Assembly (NCBI GenBank): GCA_026002975.1
Contig: BPGJ01000001.1
Span: 248,001 to 312,000, forward strand
Reading direction: 5' to 3'
DNA length: 64,000 nucleotides
Origin: Acidimicrobiia bacterium
Lineage (GTDB): Bacteria > Actinomycetota > Acidimicrobiia > Spongiisociales > ZC4RG35
Below, one piece after another: positions 1-8,051 of this stretch. The translations under genes and the position numbers were made by a program. Position 1 is the stretch's first letter; every line of letters begins with the position of its first letter. The notes under the pieces were generated by a model. It made no database searches. It saw only the letters and a program-made list of their open reading frames with translations, and was not told where the DNA came from.

Positions 1-853
1 TCTCCCCGGGACGGTCCTCCAGGATGACCCCGACGGTGGCCACCGGCGCTCCCATCGCAGCCCGTTCCCGCCGGGCCGAGGCCAGGACCTCCCCCAACCG
101 GGCGCCGTCCTCCGCCTCGAGTGCGCCCCTGAGGGCCTCGAGACGAGCGACCAGTGACGCCAACGCCGCGCCGGCGGCCTCCCGGTTGGCGAGCAGCACT
201 TCGATCCACCAACCCGGATCCGACATCGCGATCCTGGTCAGGTCCCGGAAGCCCCCCGCGGCCAGCCGGAGAGCCGCGCCGTCGTCTGCCACCGCGCCCA
301 CCAGGGCGGCCGCCACCAGATGGGGGAGGTGGGAGGAGAGGGCGACCGCCCGGTCGTGCTCGTCGGCCGACATCTCCACCGGGACGGCTCCCAACGTGGT
401 GACCATCGACTCCACCGTGTCCACCGCGTCCTGGTCGGCTCCTTCCGGGGTGATCACCCAGGTAGCACCGTGGAAGAGGGAACCAGACGCCCCGGCCGGT
501 CCGGATACCTCACGTCCTGCCATCGGGTGTCCGCCGACGAACCGCGGCAGGTGGCGGGCCGCATCGACCACAGGGCGCTTGACCCCGGCGACGTCGGTCA
601 CCACCGCCCGGGTCGAGATCCGCCCCAACGTGTCGACGATGGCGGAGACCGGACCTGCCAGCACCACCAGGTCGGCCACCGCCACCGCGTCCTCCCACGA
701 ATCGGCGGCCCGGGTGATCCCGCCGATGCTCCCCGCTCGAGCCAGGGCGCCCGGATCGGGATCCCAGCCGACCACCTTCCAACCCCGGGACGCCAGCCCG
801 ATCCCGATCGAAGTTCCGATCAGCCCGGTCCCCAGCAATCCGACGGTGACCAT
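1..853 (-). CDS. tyrA: Prephenate dehydrogenase, C-terminus off the window edge
   Basis: Oxidises prephenate to 4-hydroxyphenylpyruvate in tyrosine synthesis (cytoplasmic). About 284 residues are present. The N-terminus shows the NAD-binding Rossmann loop GLLGTGLIGTSIG, followed by the family motif HPMAGREVSGP around residue 110 and SSHLPHLVAAAL in the helical dimerisation domain. The last visible residues (VILEDRPGE) look like the first strand of an ACT domain, so feedback control by an amino acid is likely. The ATG lies one base after the stop of the DAHP synthase gene upstream, so the two are co-transcribed. The gene runs past base 1 and the rest cannot be seen. Confidence 0.92.
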   Translation of the reverse strand, partial: MVTVGLLGTGLIGTSIGIGLASRGWKVVGWDPDPGALARAGSIGGITRAADSWEDAVAVADLVVLAGPVSAIVDTLGRISTRAVVTDVAGVKRPVVDAARHLPRFVGGHPMAGREVSGPAGASGSLFHGATWVITPEGADQDAVDTVESMVTTLGAVPVEMSADEHDRAVALSSHLPHLVAAALVGAVADDGAALRLAAGGFRDLTRIAMSDPGWWIEVLLANREAAGAALASLVARLEALRGALEAEDGARLGEVLASARRERAAMGAPVATVGVILEDRPGE

Positions 854-854
854 C

Positions 855-1871
855 TCAACCTCGGCGGCCGACCACCGCGGCGACCTCCCTGATCGCGTCC
901 ATCAGGGCAGCGAACTCCGACGGGAGCAACGCCTGGGCGCCGTCCACCAGCGCGGTGTCGGGGGTGGGATGGACGTCGACCATCACGCCGTCGGCACCCA
1001 CCGCCACCGCGGCTCGGGCGAGCGGCTCTACCAGCTCCCTCCTACCCGCGGCATGGGAGGGATCGACCACGACCGGAAGGTGGGACAGGTTCTTGAGGAC
1101 CGGCACCGCGGTTATGTCGAGGGTGTTGCGAGCCGACGTCTCGAAGGTGCGGATCCCCCTCTCCACCATGATGATCTGATGGTTCCCCTCCTTGTAGATG
1201 TACTCGGCGGCGTTGAGCCACTCCTCCACCGTGGCGGTGAAGCCACGCTTGAGTTGAACCGGTTTGGGCTGACGGCCCACCTCTTGCAGCAGGGTGAAGT
1301 TGGCCATGTTCCGGGTGCCGACCCGGAGGATGTCGGCGTAGGAGGACACCAGCTCCACGTCCCGCGGGTCGAGGACCTCGGCGACGAACGGCATGTCGAA
1401 CTCCTCCCGGGCTTCGGCGAGCAACTCCAGGCCCTTCTCGCCCAACCCCTGGAAGGAGTACGGTGAGGTCCGCGGCTTGAAAGCGTCGCCCCGCAGCACC
1501 TGGGCTCCGGCGCGTTTGACCGCCTCAGCCGTCCGGAACAGCTGGTCCCGGGACTCGACGGCACACGGACCTGCGATGGTCACGAACTGGGAAGGGTCGC
1601 CGATCCTCACTCCCCGAACCTCGATGATGGTTGGGTCCGGCTGGAAGTCACGGCTGACGAACTTGAACGGTTTGAGCACCGGGACGGCCTTCTCCACCCC
1701 GGACATGGCCTCCCAGGGGATCTGTTGGATCACCTCCCGGTCGCCGATCGCGCCGATCACCGTCCGGAGCTGGCCACTCGACACGTGGGCGTCGCAACCC
1801 AGGTCCCTGAGACGGGCGACTACCGCTTCCACCTCGGCGGGACCGGCGTCCCTCTTCATCACGATGATCAT
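855..1871 (-). CDS. aroF: 3-deoxy-7-phosphoheptulonate synthase (DAHP synthase)
   Basis: First step of the shikimate pathway: phosphoenolpyruvate plus erythrose 4-phosphate. The 338-residue protein starts with a ferredoxin-like regulatory domain (about residues 1-70, beginning MIIVMKRDAG), then the TIM barrel with GPCAVES, KPRTSPYSFQG, VGTRNMANF and DPSHAAGRRE. This is the ferredoxin-like-domain class (KDO8P-synthase-like, AroA type I-beta). I use the ATG at 1871 rather than an upstream in-frame ATG because family members begin at MIIVM and a purine-rich stretch lies upstream. tyrA follows after one base, forming a small aromatic operon. Confidence 0.93.
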   Translation of the reverse strand: MIIVMKRDAGPAEVEAVVARLRDLGCDAHVSSGQLRTVIGAIGDREVIQQIPWEAMSGVEKAVPVLKPFKFVSRDFQPDPTIIEVRGVRIGDPSQFVTIAGPCAVESRDQLFRTAEAVKRAGAQVLRGDAFKPRTSPYSFQGLGEKGLELLAEAREEFDMPFVAEVLDPRDVELVSSYADILRVGTRNMANFTLLQEVGRQPKPVQLKRGFTATVEEWLNAAEYIYKEGNHQIIMVERGIRTFETSARNTLDITAVPVLKNLSHLPVVVDPSHAAGRRELVEPLARAAVAVGADGVMVDVHPTPDTALVDGAQALLPSEFAALMDAIREVAAVVGRRG

Positions 1872-1935
1872 CGCCGACAAGCTTCTCTCTCCGGGAGAGG
1901 ACAACGGTACTCGTTCTCCAGAGCCGTCCCGCCCG

Positions 1936-1948
1936 TAGACTGGTACGG
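1936..1948 (+). promoter_or_regulatory. -10 box of a leaderless promoter
   Basis: TAGACT (1936-1941) is followed by 7 nt and then the GTG start of the VIT-like gene. A transcription start at the GTG is therefore expected. No Shine-Dalgarno sequence lies between. No good -35 was seen. Confidence 0.5.
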
Positions 1949-2686
1949 GTGGACGACGCCACCGAGGTCGAGGCCGACACCGGCGAGATTCCCTACGAAC
2001 CCCACATCGGGGCCACCCGCCAGTATTGGCGCGACATCGTCCTGGGGGTCAACGACGGGATCGTCTCCATCTTCCTGTTGGTGGCGGGAGTGGTGGGAGG
2101 AGGGCTCGATCCCCGCCAGGTGTTCCTCACCGCGGTCGCCGGAGCGGTGGCAGGAGCGGTGTCGATGGCGTCGGGAGAGTTCCTGGCCACCAAGTCACAA
2201 GACGAGGTCCTCGACGCCGAGCTGAGGTTGGAGAGGATCCACATCCGCCATCACCGGGACAAGGAGCTGGCCCAGCTCAGGGAGATGTTCGCGGCGATGG
2301 GCATCGAGGGCGAAGACCTGGACACGGTGGTGTCGATATTCGACAAGTCGGACAGAGCCCTCCTGGAAGCGATGAAGGCCCTCGAGTTCGGGGCGGTCGA
2401 CTCGGAGCGGCGGTCGCCGTTCAAGGCCATGGCCTTCTCCGGGCTGTTGTTCCTGGTCGGCTCGCTGCCGCCTGCCCTCCCCTTCGCGCTCGCGGTCGAC
2501 GTGAACACCGGGCTGCTCTGGGCCTCGATCCTCACCGCGGTGGCACTCGTCGGGGTGGGAGTGGCGAAGACCAGGGTCACCCGCGGGAACCCGCTGGTGG
2601 CGGGTTTGGAGAACCTGGCGATCGCCGGGTTGGGTGGTGTGGTCGCCTACCTGATCGGTAGTGCGGTCGGAGCTGGGCCCGTCTGA
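1949..2686 (+). CDS. VIT1/CCC1-family transporter
   Basis: A 245-residue membrane protein of the vacuolar iron transporter family, which in eukaryotes moves Fe2+ or Mn2+ out of the cytoplasm. The first helix carries the family signature DIVLGVNDGIVS, followed by GAVSMASGEFLATKSQ. A charged cytoplasmic segment (about residues 80-145, with His- and Glu-rich stretches such as ERIHIRHHRDKE) resembles the metal-binding helix region of VIT1, and three hydrophobic helices close the protein. The GTG start sits 7 nt after a TAGACT -10 box. Metal specificity cannot be told from sequence alone. Confidence 0.85.
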   Translation: MDDATEVEADTGEIPYEPHIGATRQYWRDIVLGVNDGIVSIFLLVAGVVGGGLDPRQVFLTAVAGAVAGAVSMASGEFLATKSQDEVLDAELRLERIHIRHHRDKELAQLREMFAAMGIEGEDLDTVVSIFDKSDRALLEAMKALEFGAVDSERRSPFKAMAFSGLLFLVGSLPPALPFALAVDVNTGLLWASILTAVALVGVGVAKTRVTRGNPLVAGLENLAIAGLGGVVAYLIGSAVGAGPV

Positions 2687-2687
2687 C

Positions 2688-2736
2688 TGCAAGCATGTGC
2701 TTGCAAAAGTGAACAGCAAGCACTATGCTTGCAATT
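2688..2736 (+). promoter_or_regulatory. Promoter with two tandem inverted-repeat operators for the XRE regulator
   Basis: Two copies of one dyad are present: GCAAGCA-TG-TGCTTGC (2689-2704) and GCAAGCA-CTA-TGCTTGC (2716-2732). A -35-like TTGCAA (2701-2706) and a -10 TATGCT (2724-2729) are separated by exactly 17 nt. One operator overlaps the -35, the other overlaps the -10. GTG 2737 follows the -10 by 7 nt. The layout is typical of autorepression by the adjacent HTH protein. Binding is inferred, not shown. Confidence 0.75.
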
Positions 2737-3102
2737 GTGAGCAGAGGCTCCGACGGATTCGGAAGCGAACTGGGTTCGTTCATTCGGCAGCAGCGAGAGA
2801 GGGCCAACCTCTCCCTGCGGCGCCTGGCTGAACGGGCCGGTGTCTCCAATCCTTATCTCAGCCAGATAGAGCGGGGCATCCGACAGCCATCGGCGGAGAT
2901 CCTCAAACGGATCTCCCGGGCGCTGGAGATATCCGCCGAGACCCTCTACTCACGGGCCGGCCTGATCGAACAGGGCTCGCAACCGCCGACGGTGGTAGAA
3001 GCGATCGAAGCCGATCGGCGGCTGAGCCCCAGGCAGAAGCAGGTGCTGTTGGACCTCTATCGAGCGCTGGTGGAGGCCGGAAGCGAGACCGAAGAAACCT
3101 AG
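2737..3102 (+). CDS. XRE-family helix-turn-helix regulator
   Basis: A small DNA-binding regulator (121 residues). The Cro/CI-type HTH spans about residues 15-70 with LSLRRLAERAGVSNPYLSQIERG and the conserved Arg/Gln/Pro stretch after it (RQPSAEILKRI). The tail is helical and acidic. Two starts are possible: ATG 2725, which lies inside an operator, and GTG 2737, which is placed 7 nt after a -10 box. I prefer GTG as a leaderless start. The hbhA-like gene follows 14 nt after the stop behind a strong AAGGAGG site, so the regulator probably controls both. In Mycobacterium tuberculosis an XRE gene (Rv0474) likewise precedes hbhA (Rv0475). Confidence 0.88.
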   Translation: MSRGSDGFGSELGSFIRQQRERANLSLRRLAERAGVSNPYLSQIERGIRQPSAEILKRISRALEISAETLYSRAGLIEQGSQPPTVVEAIEADRRLSPRQKQVLLDLYRALVEAGSETEET

Positions 3103-3116
3103 CAAGGAGGAACGAG

Positions 3117-3661
3117 ATGGAAGCGAGGAAATATCTGTATGCGGCGGTAGGAGCGCCGCTGGCGGTCGCCAAGAGCGCCAAGGACCGGGTGGTCGACCTC
3201 AAGGAGAGGCTCGGCCGCACGGCTCAGGACCAGTGGGAGGAGGCCAACCAGTGGCTCGACCGCTGGGCCAAGGAGGGGGAGCAGGTGATCTCACGCCTCA
3301 AGGACACCAAGCCCTTCGACGAGATCGCCGCCCGGGTGGACCTCGAACAGGTGCAGGACCAGGTGACTCGCCTGAGGGATCAGCTGGAGGACCTGCTCGA
3401 GACCTGGAGGGCCAACTTCCGACCCGAGACCGCCGAAGCGGTCGAGCTGGAGGAGAAGGCGGCCGCCAAGACCCGGACCGCCACCTCCAAGGAGGCGAAG
3501 GAGGAGCCCAAGGCCACCCAGCCCAAGGCGACCACCAAGCCTGCCTCCAAGACGGCGGGACGCACCACGTCCAAGAAGGCCACCGCCACGGGATCCAAGA
3601 CGAGCTCTCGACCAAGACGAGCTCTTCGACCAAGACGAGCGGAGCCAAGAAGGCTTCCTGA
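3117..3661 (+). CDS. hbhA: HBHA-like (heparin-binding hemagglutinin/phasin-like) protein, tail frameshifted
   Basis: The N-terminal 110 residues form long amphipathic helices predicted to coil (for example LEQVQDQVTRLRDQLEDLLE), followed by a Lys/Ala/Thr/Ser-rich basic tail from about residue 120. This is the architecture of mycobacterial HBHA, a surface adhesin that binds heparan sulfate through its basic tail. The tail ends in an imperfect 18-nt repeat. The first unit (3597-3613) has 17 nt, lacking one T, whereas the second (3614-3631) has 18. As written, the frame therefore shifts into Arg/Pro-rich sequence and stays open to 3995, across the terminator and into the antisense DUF4332 gene. 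Restoring the T gives 181 residues ending STKTSGAKKAS at 3661. Function by homology is moderate; the localisation is inferred. Confidence 0.75.
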
Positions 3662-3686
3662 CCCAGGACACGACCGAAGTCATGTC

Positions 3687-3722
3687 CGGAGGGGGTCCCG
3701 CCTGACGGGACCCCCTCCGTTT
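3687..3722. terminator. Bidirectional intrinsic terminator hairpin
   Basis: A perfect 14-bp stem (3687-3700 with 3706-3719, core GGAGGGGGTCCCG) encloses a 5-nt loop, followed by a short TTT. It lies between the convergent hbhA-like and DUF4332 genes. Confidence 0.85.
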
Positions 3723-4126
3723 CAAGACCGTACCGCAGGCTCCATCTGGCCGGCGTCTTCGATCCAGCGGGCCACCATTCCCCGGGTGGGGAGCCGTGAG
3801 ACCAGACCCTTGGCCTGGTTGACCTCGTCCAGGCGGGCGAGGAGGGAGTCGGGATTGCGACGGCGAAGCTCCTTGAGGGTTCCCACACCGGCGGCGTGGA
3901 GGAGATCTGCGTATTCGCCGCCGATCCCCTTGATGCGCATGAGGTCCGCCTTGTGGGCCCACTCCAGGATCCTGCTCGACTCGATGCCGGTCTGATCCGC
4001 GAGTTCGGCCCGGGCCTTTCGGGTAGAAGCTCGCCGGAGCAGCGCCTCGGTGGTCCGTACCCCCGCCTTCCTCAGCTTGGTGGCGGATCTCGGGTTGATG
4101 CTGTCCAGCTCCCCGATCGACGGCAT
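3722..4126 (-). CDS. DUF4332-type helix-hairpin-helix protein
   Basis: A 134-residue protein made of tandem helix-hairpin-helix units. They are seen in INPRSATKLRKAGVRTTEALL near the N-terminus and MRIKGIGGEYADLLHAAGVG in the middle, the pattern of the DUF4332 family. HhH repeats usually bind DNA or act as protein scaffolds; no catalytic domain is present. It starts at ATG 4126 with GAGGAG upstream. It is convergent with the hbhA-like gene across a shared terminator. The specific role is unknown. Confidence 0.8.
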   Translation of the reverse strand: MPSIGELDSINPRSATKLRKAGVRTTEALLRRASTRKARAELADQTGIESSRILEWAHKADLMRIKGIGGEYADLLHAAGVGTLKELRRRNPDSLLARLDEVNQAKGLVSRLPTRGMVARWIEDAGQMEPAVRS

Positions 4127-4181
4127 GGCGCTCCTCGTGGTGATGTCGGGGTCGGGAGCCTAGCAAAGCCGTCCGCCGCGC

Positions 4182-4775
4182 TCAGTGGCGAGGACGGAGC
4201 TCTTCCACGTCGGCGGGGGTGTCGACGTCTCTCGGGGGCAGAGCCTCGAACCAGACCTCCTCCACCCATTCCGGATGGGCCTGGAGCAGCCTCCGGGCGC
4301 CTTCGTCGCCGGTGAGGGACATGAGATGAGGCCACAGTGCCCGGTCGATCAACACCGGGTTGCCCCATCGGTATCGGTACTTGGGAACGATGGCCGGGCG
4401 ACGGCTGCGGTTACGTCTGGCGATCAGCGTTTCGACCACCTGGGCCGATATGTCGGGTTGGTCGCCGAGGAGGATCAGCGCCGCCTCGACCTTCGACAGC
4501 CGGGACAGCGCATCGAGACCCACCCGGAGGGACGAGGCCAGACCCTCCTGCCATTCCGGATTCTCGACCACGCTGCAACCGGTCAGGTCAACCCGGTCGA
4601 GGATCGAATCGGCGTCGGCCCCCAGCACCACCCAGACCTCGTCGACCGGTAGCCGGCGGGCGCGGTCGACCACGTGTCCCAGCAGCGTCTGGTCACCCCA
4701 GGGTTCGAGCTGCTTGGGTCGGCCCAGCCGGGTCGACCCGCCCGCAGCCAATATCAGGGCGGCGACTCCGCTCAT
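4182..4775 (-). CDS. MocA-like molybdenum cofactor nucleotidyltransferase
   Basis: A 197-residue NTP-transferase fold protein. The N-terminal nucleotide-binding loop [19 protein letters not shown] and the metal-binding LLGDQPDIS motif are those of MobA/MocA proteins, which attach CMP (MocA) or GMP (MobA) to molybdopterin. [13 protein letters not shown] is a further family landmark. It is the last gene of the cox cluster and starts inside the 3' end of xdhC (83-nt overlap). The neighbouring molybdenum hydroxylase of the xanthine dehydrogenase/CODH family needs the CMP form, so MocA is favoured over MobA. Confidence 0.85.
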   Translation of the reverse strand: MSGVAALILAAGGSTRLGRPKQLEPWGDQTLLGHVVDRARRLPVDEVWVVLGADADSILDRVDLTGCSVVENPEWQEGLASSLRVGLDALSRLSKVEAALILLGDQPDISAQVVETLIARRNRSRRPAIVPKYRYRWGNPVLIDRALWPHLMSLTGDEGARRLLQAHPEWVEEVWFEALPPRDVDTPADVEELRPRH

Positions 4776-5826
4776 CCCGATCCCCCCTCAGCTCTCCCTT
4801 GACCGTGAGGGGTTGGGTGTGGCGGTAACGCTCGACGGTCATCTCGGCGAGGATGGCGACCGCCACCTCCCCGGGGGTTCGCGCCCCGATGTCCAATCCG
4901 ATCGGACCGTGGATCCTGTCCACCTGCTCTTCGGTGAAACCGGCCTGGAGGAGCCTCTCCCGGCGTCGCCGCGCCGTCTTCTTCGATCCCATGGCCCCCA
5001 CGTAGCGCACCGGCGCGGCCAGCACCCGCGGCCAGAGGGGATCTTCGAACCGGGCGTCGTGGCTCAGCACCACCACGTATGTTCGAGGGTCGAGCACCAG
5101 CCGGTCCGCCACCTGGTCGGGCCAACCGACCAGCACTTCGTCCGCCTCGGGAAACCGTTCGGGGCGGGCGAAAGCCTCCCGGGCGTCGTTCACCGTCACC
5201 CGGTAGCCCAGCCTGGATGCGAGGGCGGCGAGCTCCTGCCCGATGTGGACGGCTCCCACGATCAGCAGGCGGGGTCGGGGTGCGATCACGTCGAAGAAGA
5301 CGCCGTGAGGTCCGTAGGAGAGGGTCAGGCTGGTCTCCCGGTCCATGAGGGTCAGAGCATCCGTCGTCACGTCCGGGATCAGGTCATCGGGGAGGTTCCC
5401 GGCCAGGATCGAGCCGTCGGCGTCCACCACGGCGTCGGCGCCCCGGGTAGGCCCCTCCACCACCACTGCTCGGACCCCCAGCCTGTCCTCCTCGACCAGC
5501 CTGCGGCATGCGTCCACGGTGGCACCTTCCCAACGCTCGACGTACACCTGGATGGTGCCCCCGCAGGCGAGTCCCACCTCGAAGGCGTCCTCGTCGGCGA
5601 TGCCGTAGGTGATCAGTCGGGGCTCGCCTTCGGCCAACACCTCGGTGGCGTGGAGGTAGACGTCGTTCTCGACGCAACCTCCCGAAACCGAGCCCTCCAT
5701 CTGGCCGTCGGGCCCCACCAGGAACTTGGAGCCTTCCGGGCGTGGCGCCGACCCCCGGACCCGGACCACGGTGGCGACGGCCGCCCGGCCACCCCAACTC
5801 TCGATGGTACGGAGGACGTCCCTCAT
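4693..5826 (-). CDS. XdhC/CoxF-family molybdenum hydroxylase maturation protein
   Basis: Family members bind molybdenum cofactor, help to insert the sulfido ligand and hand the cofactor to the apoenzyme. Of 377 residues, the N-terminal XdhC_CoxI domain contains [14 protein letters not shown] and the signature [12 protein letters not shown], then [15 protein letters not shown]-terminal Rossmann domain (from about residue 195) has [16 protein letters not shown], and [14 protein letters not shown] comes later. The ATG overlaps the stop of coxE by 4 nt, and the last 28 codons overlap the MocA-like gene. Confidence 0.9.
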   Translation of the reverse strand: MRDVLRTIESWGGRAAVATVVRVRGSAPRPEGSKFLVGPDGQMEGSVSGGCVENDVYLHATEVLAEGEPRLITYGIADEDAFEVGLACGGTIQVYVERWEGATVDACRRLVEEDRLGVRAVVVEGPTRGADAVVDADGSILAGNLPDDLIPDVTTDALTLMDRETSLTLSYGPHGVFFDVIAPRPRLLIVGAVHIGQELAALASRLGYRVTVNDAREAFARPERFPEADEVLVGWPDQVADRLVLDPRTYVVVLSHDARFEDPLWPRVLAAPVRYVGAMGSKKTARRRRERLLQAGFTEEQVDRIHGPIGLDIGARTPGEVAVAILAEMTVERYRHTQPLTVKGELRGDRDERSRRPDIGCGRVDPAGPTQAARTLG

Positions 5827-6929
5827 CGCTTCATCGGGATCGACTCTAGGAGCCCGACCAGGGTCTCGAGGTCCTGCAGGTTGCCGGCCGCCAGGAAGTG
5901 GTCGACGTATGGCAGCGCGGCCCGCATCCCCCGGGTCTCGGGAGCGTAACCCGCCCGACCGGCCAGCGGGTTGAGCCAGATGACCCGGTGCATCGTACGT
6001 TGCAGGCGACCCATCTCCTCGGCCAACACCGCCGGATCGCCACACTCCCAGCCGTCGGACACGATGAGCACCACCGGACTCCCTCGGCTCATGCGCCTGG
6101 ACCACAGCCGGTTGAAGTCCCCCACCGCCTCTCCGATCCTGGTGCCTCCCGACCAGTCGGAAACCGTCTCGGCGACCTCCCGGATCGCCTTGGAAGGGTC
6201 CCGGTTCCGCATCTGCCGGGTGATCCGGGTGAGCCTGGTGCTGAACACGAACGCCTCCAACCGACCGAAGCGGGCCTGGGCGGCATGGGCGAAGTAGAGC
6301 AGCATCTCCGAGTACTGCTCCATCGACCCCGACACGTCGGCGAGGAGGATCAGGGGACGACGGCGAAGCCTTCGCCTGGTCGTTTCGATCCGTAGGAGGT
6401 CGCCTTCCACCCCCACCGCCCGCCGCAGCGTCCGGCGCATGTCGGGTCGGTCTCCCCGCTTGGAGGGCCGCCGCCTCCGGGACGAGACCGGGCTCGGCTC
6501 CCACAGCATCTGGGCGATGAGGGCCCGCACCTCGGCCTTCTCCTCGTCGGTCAGCTCCGCGAAGTCCTTGCTCCCCAACCTCTCGACCAGGCTGGCCCCC
6601 GTGGTCGAGGCCCGCTCCCGCCCGCCTTCTCCCTCACCGCCTTCCTCCCCGGTGCGGATCCGCCAGGTCCGCTCGATCGGAGAACCGGCGACCAGGAAGG
6701 AACCCGGGCTCTCACCCCGGAAGAAGCGGACGAACACCCGATCGAAGGCGGGGACCTGCTCGCGAGAGGTGACCGTCGTCGACCGGAACGCCCAGTAGAC
6801 GTCCTCGGCGGACGCCGCCCCCACCGCTTCCATGGCGGCGAGCAGATCGGCCGCCGCTGAAGGGCCGACCCCGATCCCTTCGGCTCGCAGCTCCCGGGCG
6901 AAGGCCACCAGGCTGGCCGGCTCGGCCAT
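5823..6929 (-). CDS. coxE: CoxE-like VWA-domain protein
   Basis: A 368-residue protein with a C-terminal von Willebrand A domain carrying the MIDAS metal site DVSGSM (about residue 200) and the later Thr/Asp positions ([18 protein letters not shown]). The N-terminal half is the helical domain of CoxE-type proteins. In Oligotropha CoxE works with the AAA+ protein CoxD in assembling the Cu/Mo site of CO dehydrogenase. It begins 3 nt after the stop of the eRF1-like gene and overlaps xdhC by 4 nt. Confidence 0.9.
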   Translation of the reverse strand: MAEPASLVAFARELRAEGIGVGPSAAADLLAAMEAVGAASAEDVYWAFRSTTVTSREQVPAFDRVFVRFFRGESPGSFLVAGSPIERTWRIRTGEEGGEGEGGRERASTTGASLVERLGSKDFAELTDEEKAEVRALIAQMLWEPSPVSSRRRRPSKRGDRPDMRRTLRRAVGVEGDLLRIETTRRRLRRRPLILLADVSGSMEQYSEMLLYFAHAAQARFGRLEAFVFSTRLTRITRQMRNRDPSKAIREVAETVSDWSGGTRIGEAVGDFNRLWSRRMSRGSPVVLIVSDGWECGDPAVLAEEMGRLQRTMHRVIWLNPLAGRAGYAPETRGMRAALPYVDHFLAAGNLQDLETLVGLLESIPMKR

Positions 6930-6932
6930 CGT

Positions 6933-8051
6933 TCACACCGGGAACCTGAGGAGGGCGGCCACCCCGTGAGCGTCGATCTGGCCCGCGGTCCGGAGCTGAC
7001 GGACGGTTCCGCCCGCCTCCAGGATGGCCTCCCAGGCTGCACCGATCACGTCGTCGACCTCCTCGGTGGGGTTCCCGCAGACCGCGCAGGTCTGCTCTTG
7101 CCGGTGCAACCAACCGCACCGGGGACACATCACGCCCTCCCGGGTGAAGGTTCCCGCCACCACCGCCAGCTCCACCGCCCGGGCGTTGGTGGCCTCCAGC
7201 ACCTTCGCCACGCCGAGAGCGGTCGGTTCCCCCGAGCCGGCCGCCTCCAGGACCCGGCGGGCTGCTTCCTCGTCTCTGGTCCGACGCAGCTCCTCGGCGG
7301 CCTCCTCCACCAATTCCCGGAGCCGAGCCTCGGTGAGGGTGTGCGGGTCGACCACGAAGCGGCGGATCGGGAGGGCTCTCAGGTAGGCGTGGAGATGCTC
7401 GTCGAGCATGTCCAGATCCGCCTGATGGCCTCCCACCACCAGGAGATCCAGAGGCTTCCGCTGATGGGCCTCGAACAGACGGTCGCCGGCCTCCTTCAGG
7501 ATTCGGGCTGTGTCCTCCTCGGCGTGGCGGCGAACGTTGTGTTCGTCGTAGCCCTGGAACCCCCCGAAGTTGTCCTTCTTGACGTGACCGACGATCGGGG
7601 CACCTACTCGGTCCACTTCTCCGTCCTCGGCCAGGTATACCTCGGCCTTCCTCCGTTCGGCCACCACCACACCCGCCCGGATCGGCTCCGGCATCGCTCG
7701 TAGGGGCCGAACGTACGCACGGCGGCCGAGGGTGGCCACATCCCACACCTGATGAGGCAGCAGATGGAACTCGAAGACGTCGTCGGCGTGGGAAGCGAAC
7801 GCACAGTACGCAGGCGCCATCTCGGCGTCGATCCGGGCATCCAGCTCCCCCAACCGAGCCAGGTCCTCCCTGACCGACATGGCGGTTTCGCGGGGAAGAC
7901 GGTCGAGCCTGGCGCGGATCGGCTTGAGCAGGTCGGTCACCGCCGCCGACGACGGCCCGGGCGGACGGTTGAGGTACAACGAGATGAGGGCCCCGCAGCG
8001 GCTCCTCATCCGGGCGACTCGTTCGATGTCCACGACACCTCCGTCTCTCAT
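6933..8051 (-). CDS. Bacterial eRF1-like protein (baeRF type) with C-terminal zinc ribbon
   Basis: The 372-residue protein resembles the bacterial homologues of archaeo-eukaryotic release factor 1. Its middle domain has IRAGVVVAERRKAEVYLAE, then a loop with GGFQGYD followed by a basic/His helix. It continues into LLVVGGHQADLDMLDEHL and the helix-rich eRF1 domain 3. Near the C-terminus a zinc ribbon CPRCGWLHRQEQTCAVCG is clear. The family is linked to ribosome-associated functions, including peptidyl-tRNA or stalled-ribosome handling, but its biochemistry in bacteria is little known. The ATG overlaps the upstream stop (ATGA). A GTG at 8033 after GGAGG is an alternative start. Its place inside a cox operon is unusual. 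Confidence 0.72.
   Translation of the reverse strand: MRDGGVVDIERVARMRSRCGALISLYLNRPPGPSSAAVTDLLKPIRARLDRLPRETAMSVREDLARLGELDARIDAEMAPAYCAFASHADDVFEFHLLPHQVWDVATLGRRAYVRPLRAMPEPIRAGVVVAERRKAEVYLAEDGEVDRVGAPIVGHVKKDNFGGFQGYDEHNVRRHAEEDTARILKEAGDRLFEAHQRKPLDLLVVGGHQADLDMLDEHLHAYLRALPIRRFVVDPHTLTEARLRELVEEAAEELRRTRDEEAARRVLEAAGSGEPTALGVAKVLEATNARAVELAVVAGTFTREGVMCPRCGWLHRQEQTCAVCGNPTEEVDDVIGAAWEAILEAGGTVRQLRTAGQIDAHGVAALLRFPV

Noticed and set aside
24-1466. Long plus-strand open frame of about 480 codons opposite tyrA and DAHP synthase
   Set aside because: Its translation is low-complexity Arg/Pro/Ser-rich with no domain, while both minus-strand proteins show strong family motifs. It is a high-GC shadow.
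3662-3995. Extended C-terminus of the HBHA-like protein as the reading frame stands
   Set aside because: The extension is Arg/Ser-rich, crosses an intrinsic terminator and is antisense to the DUF4332 gene. The one-base loss in the repeat explains it better.
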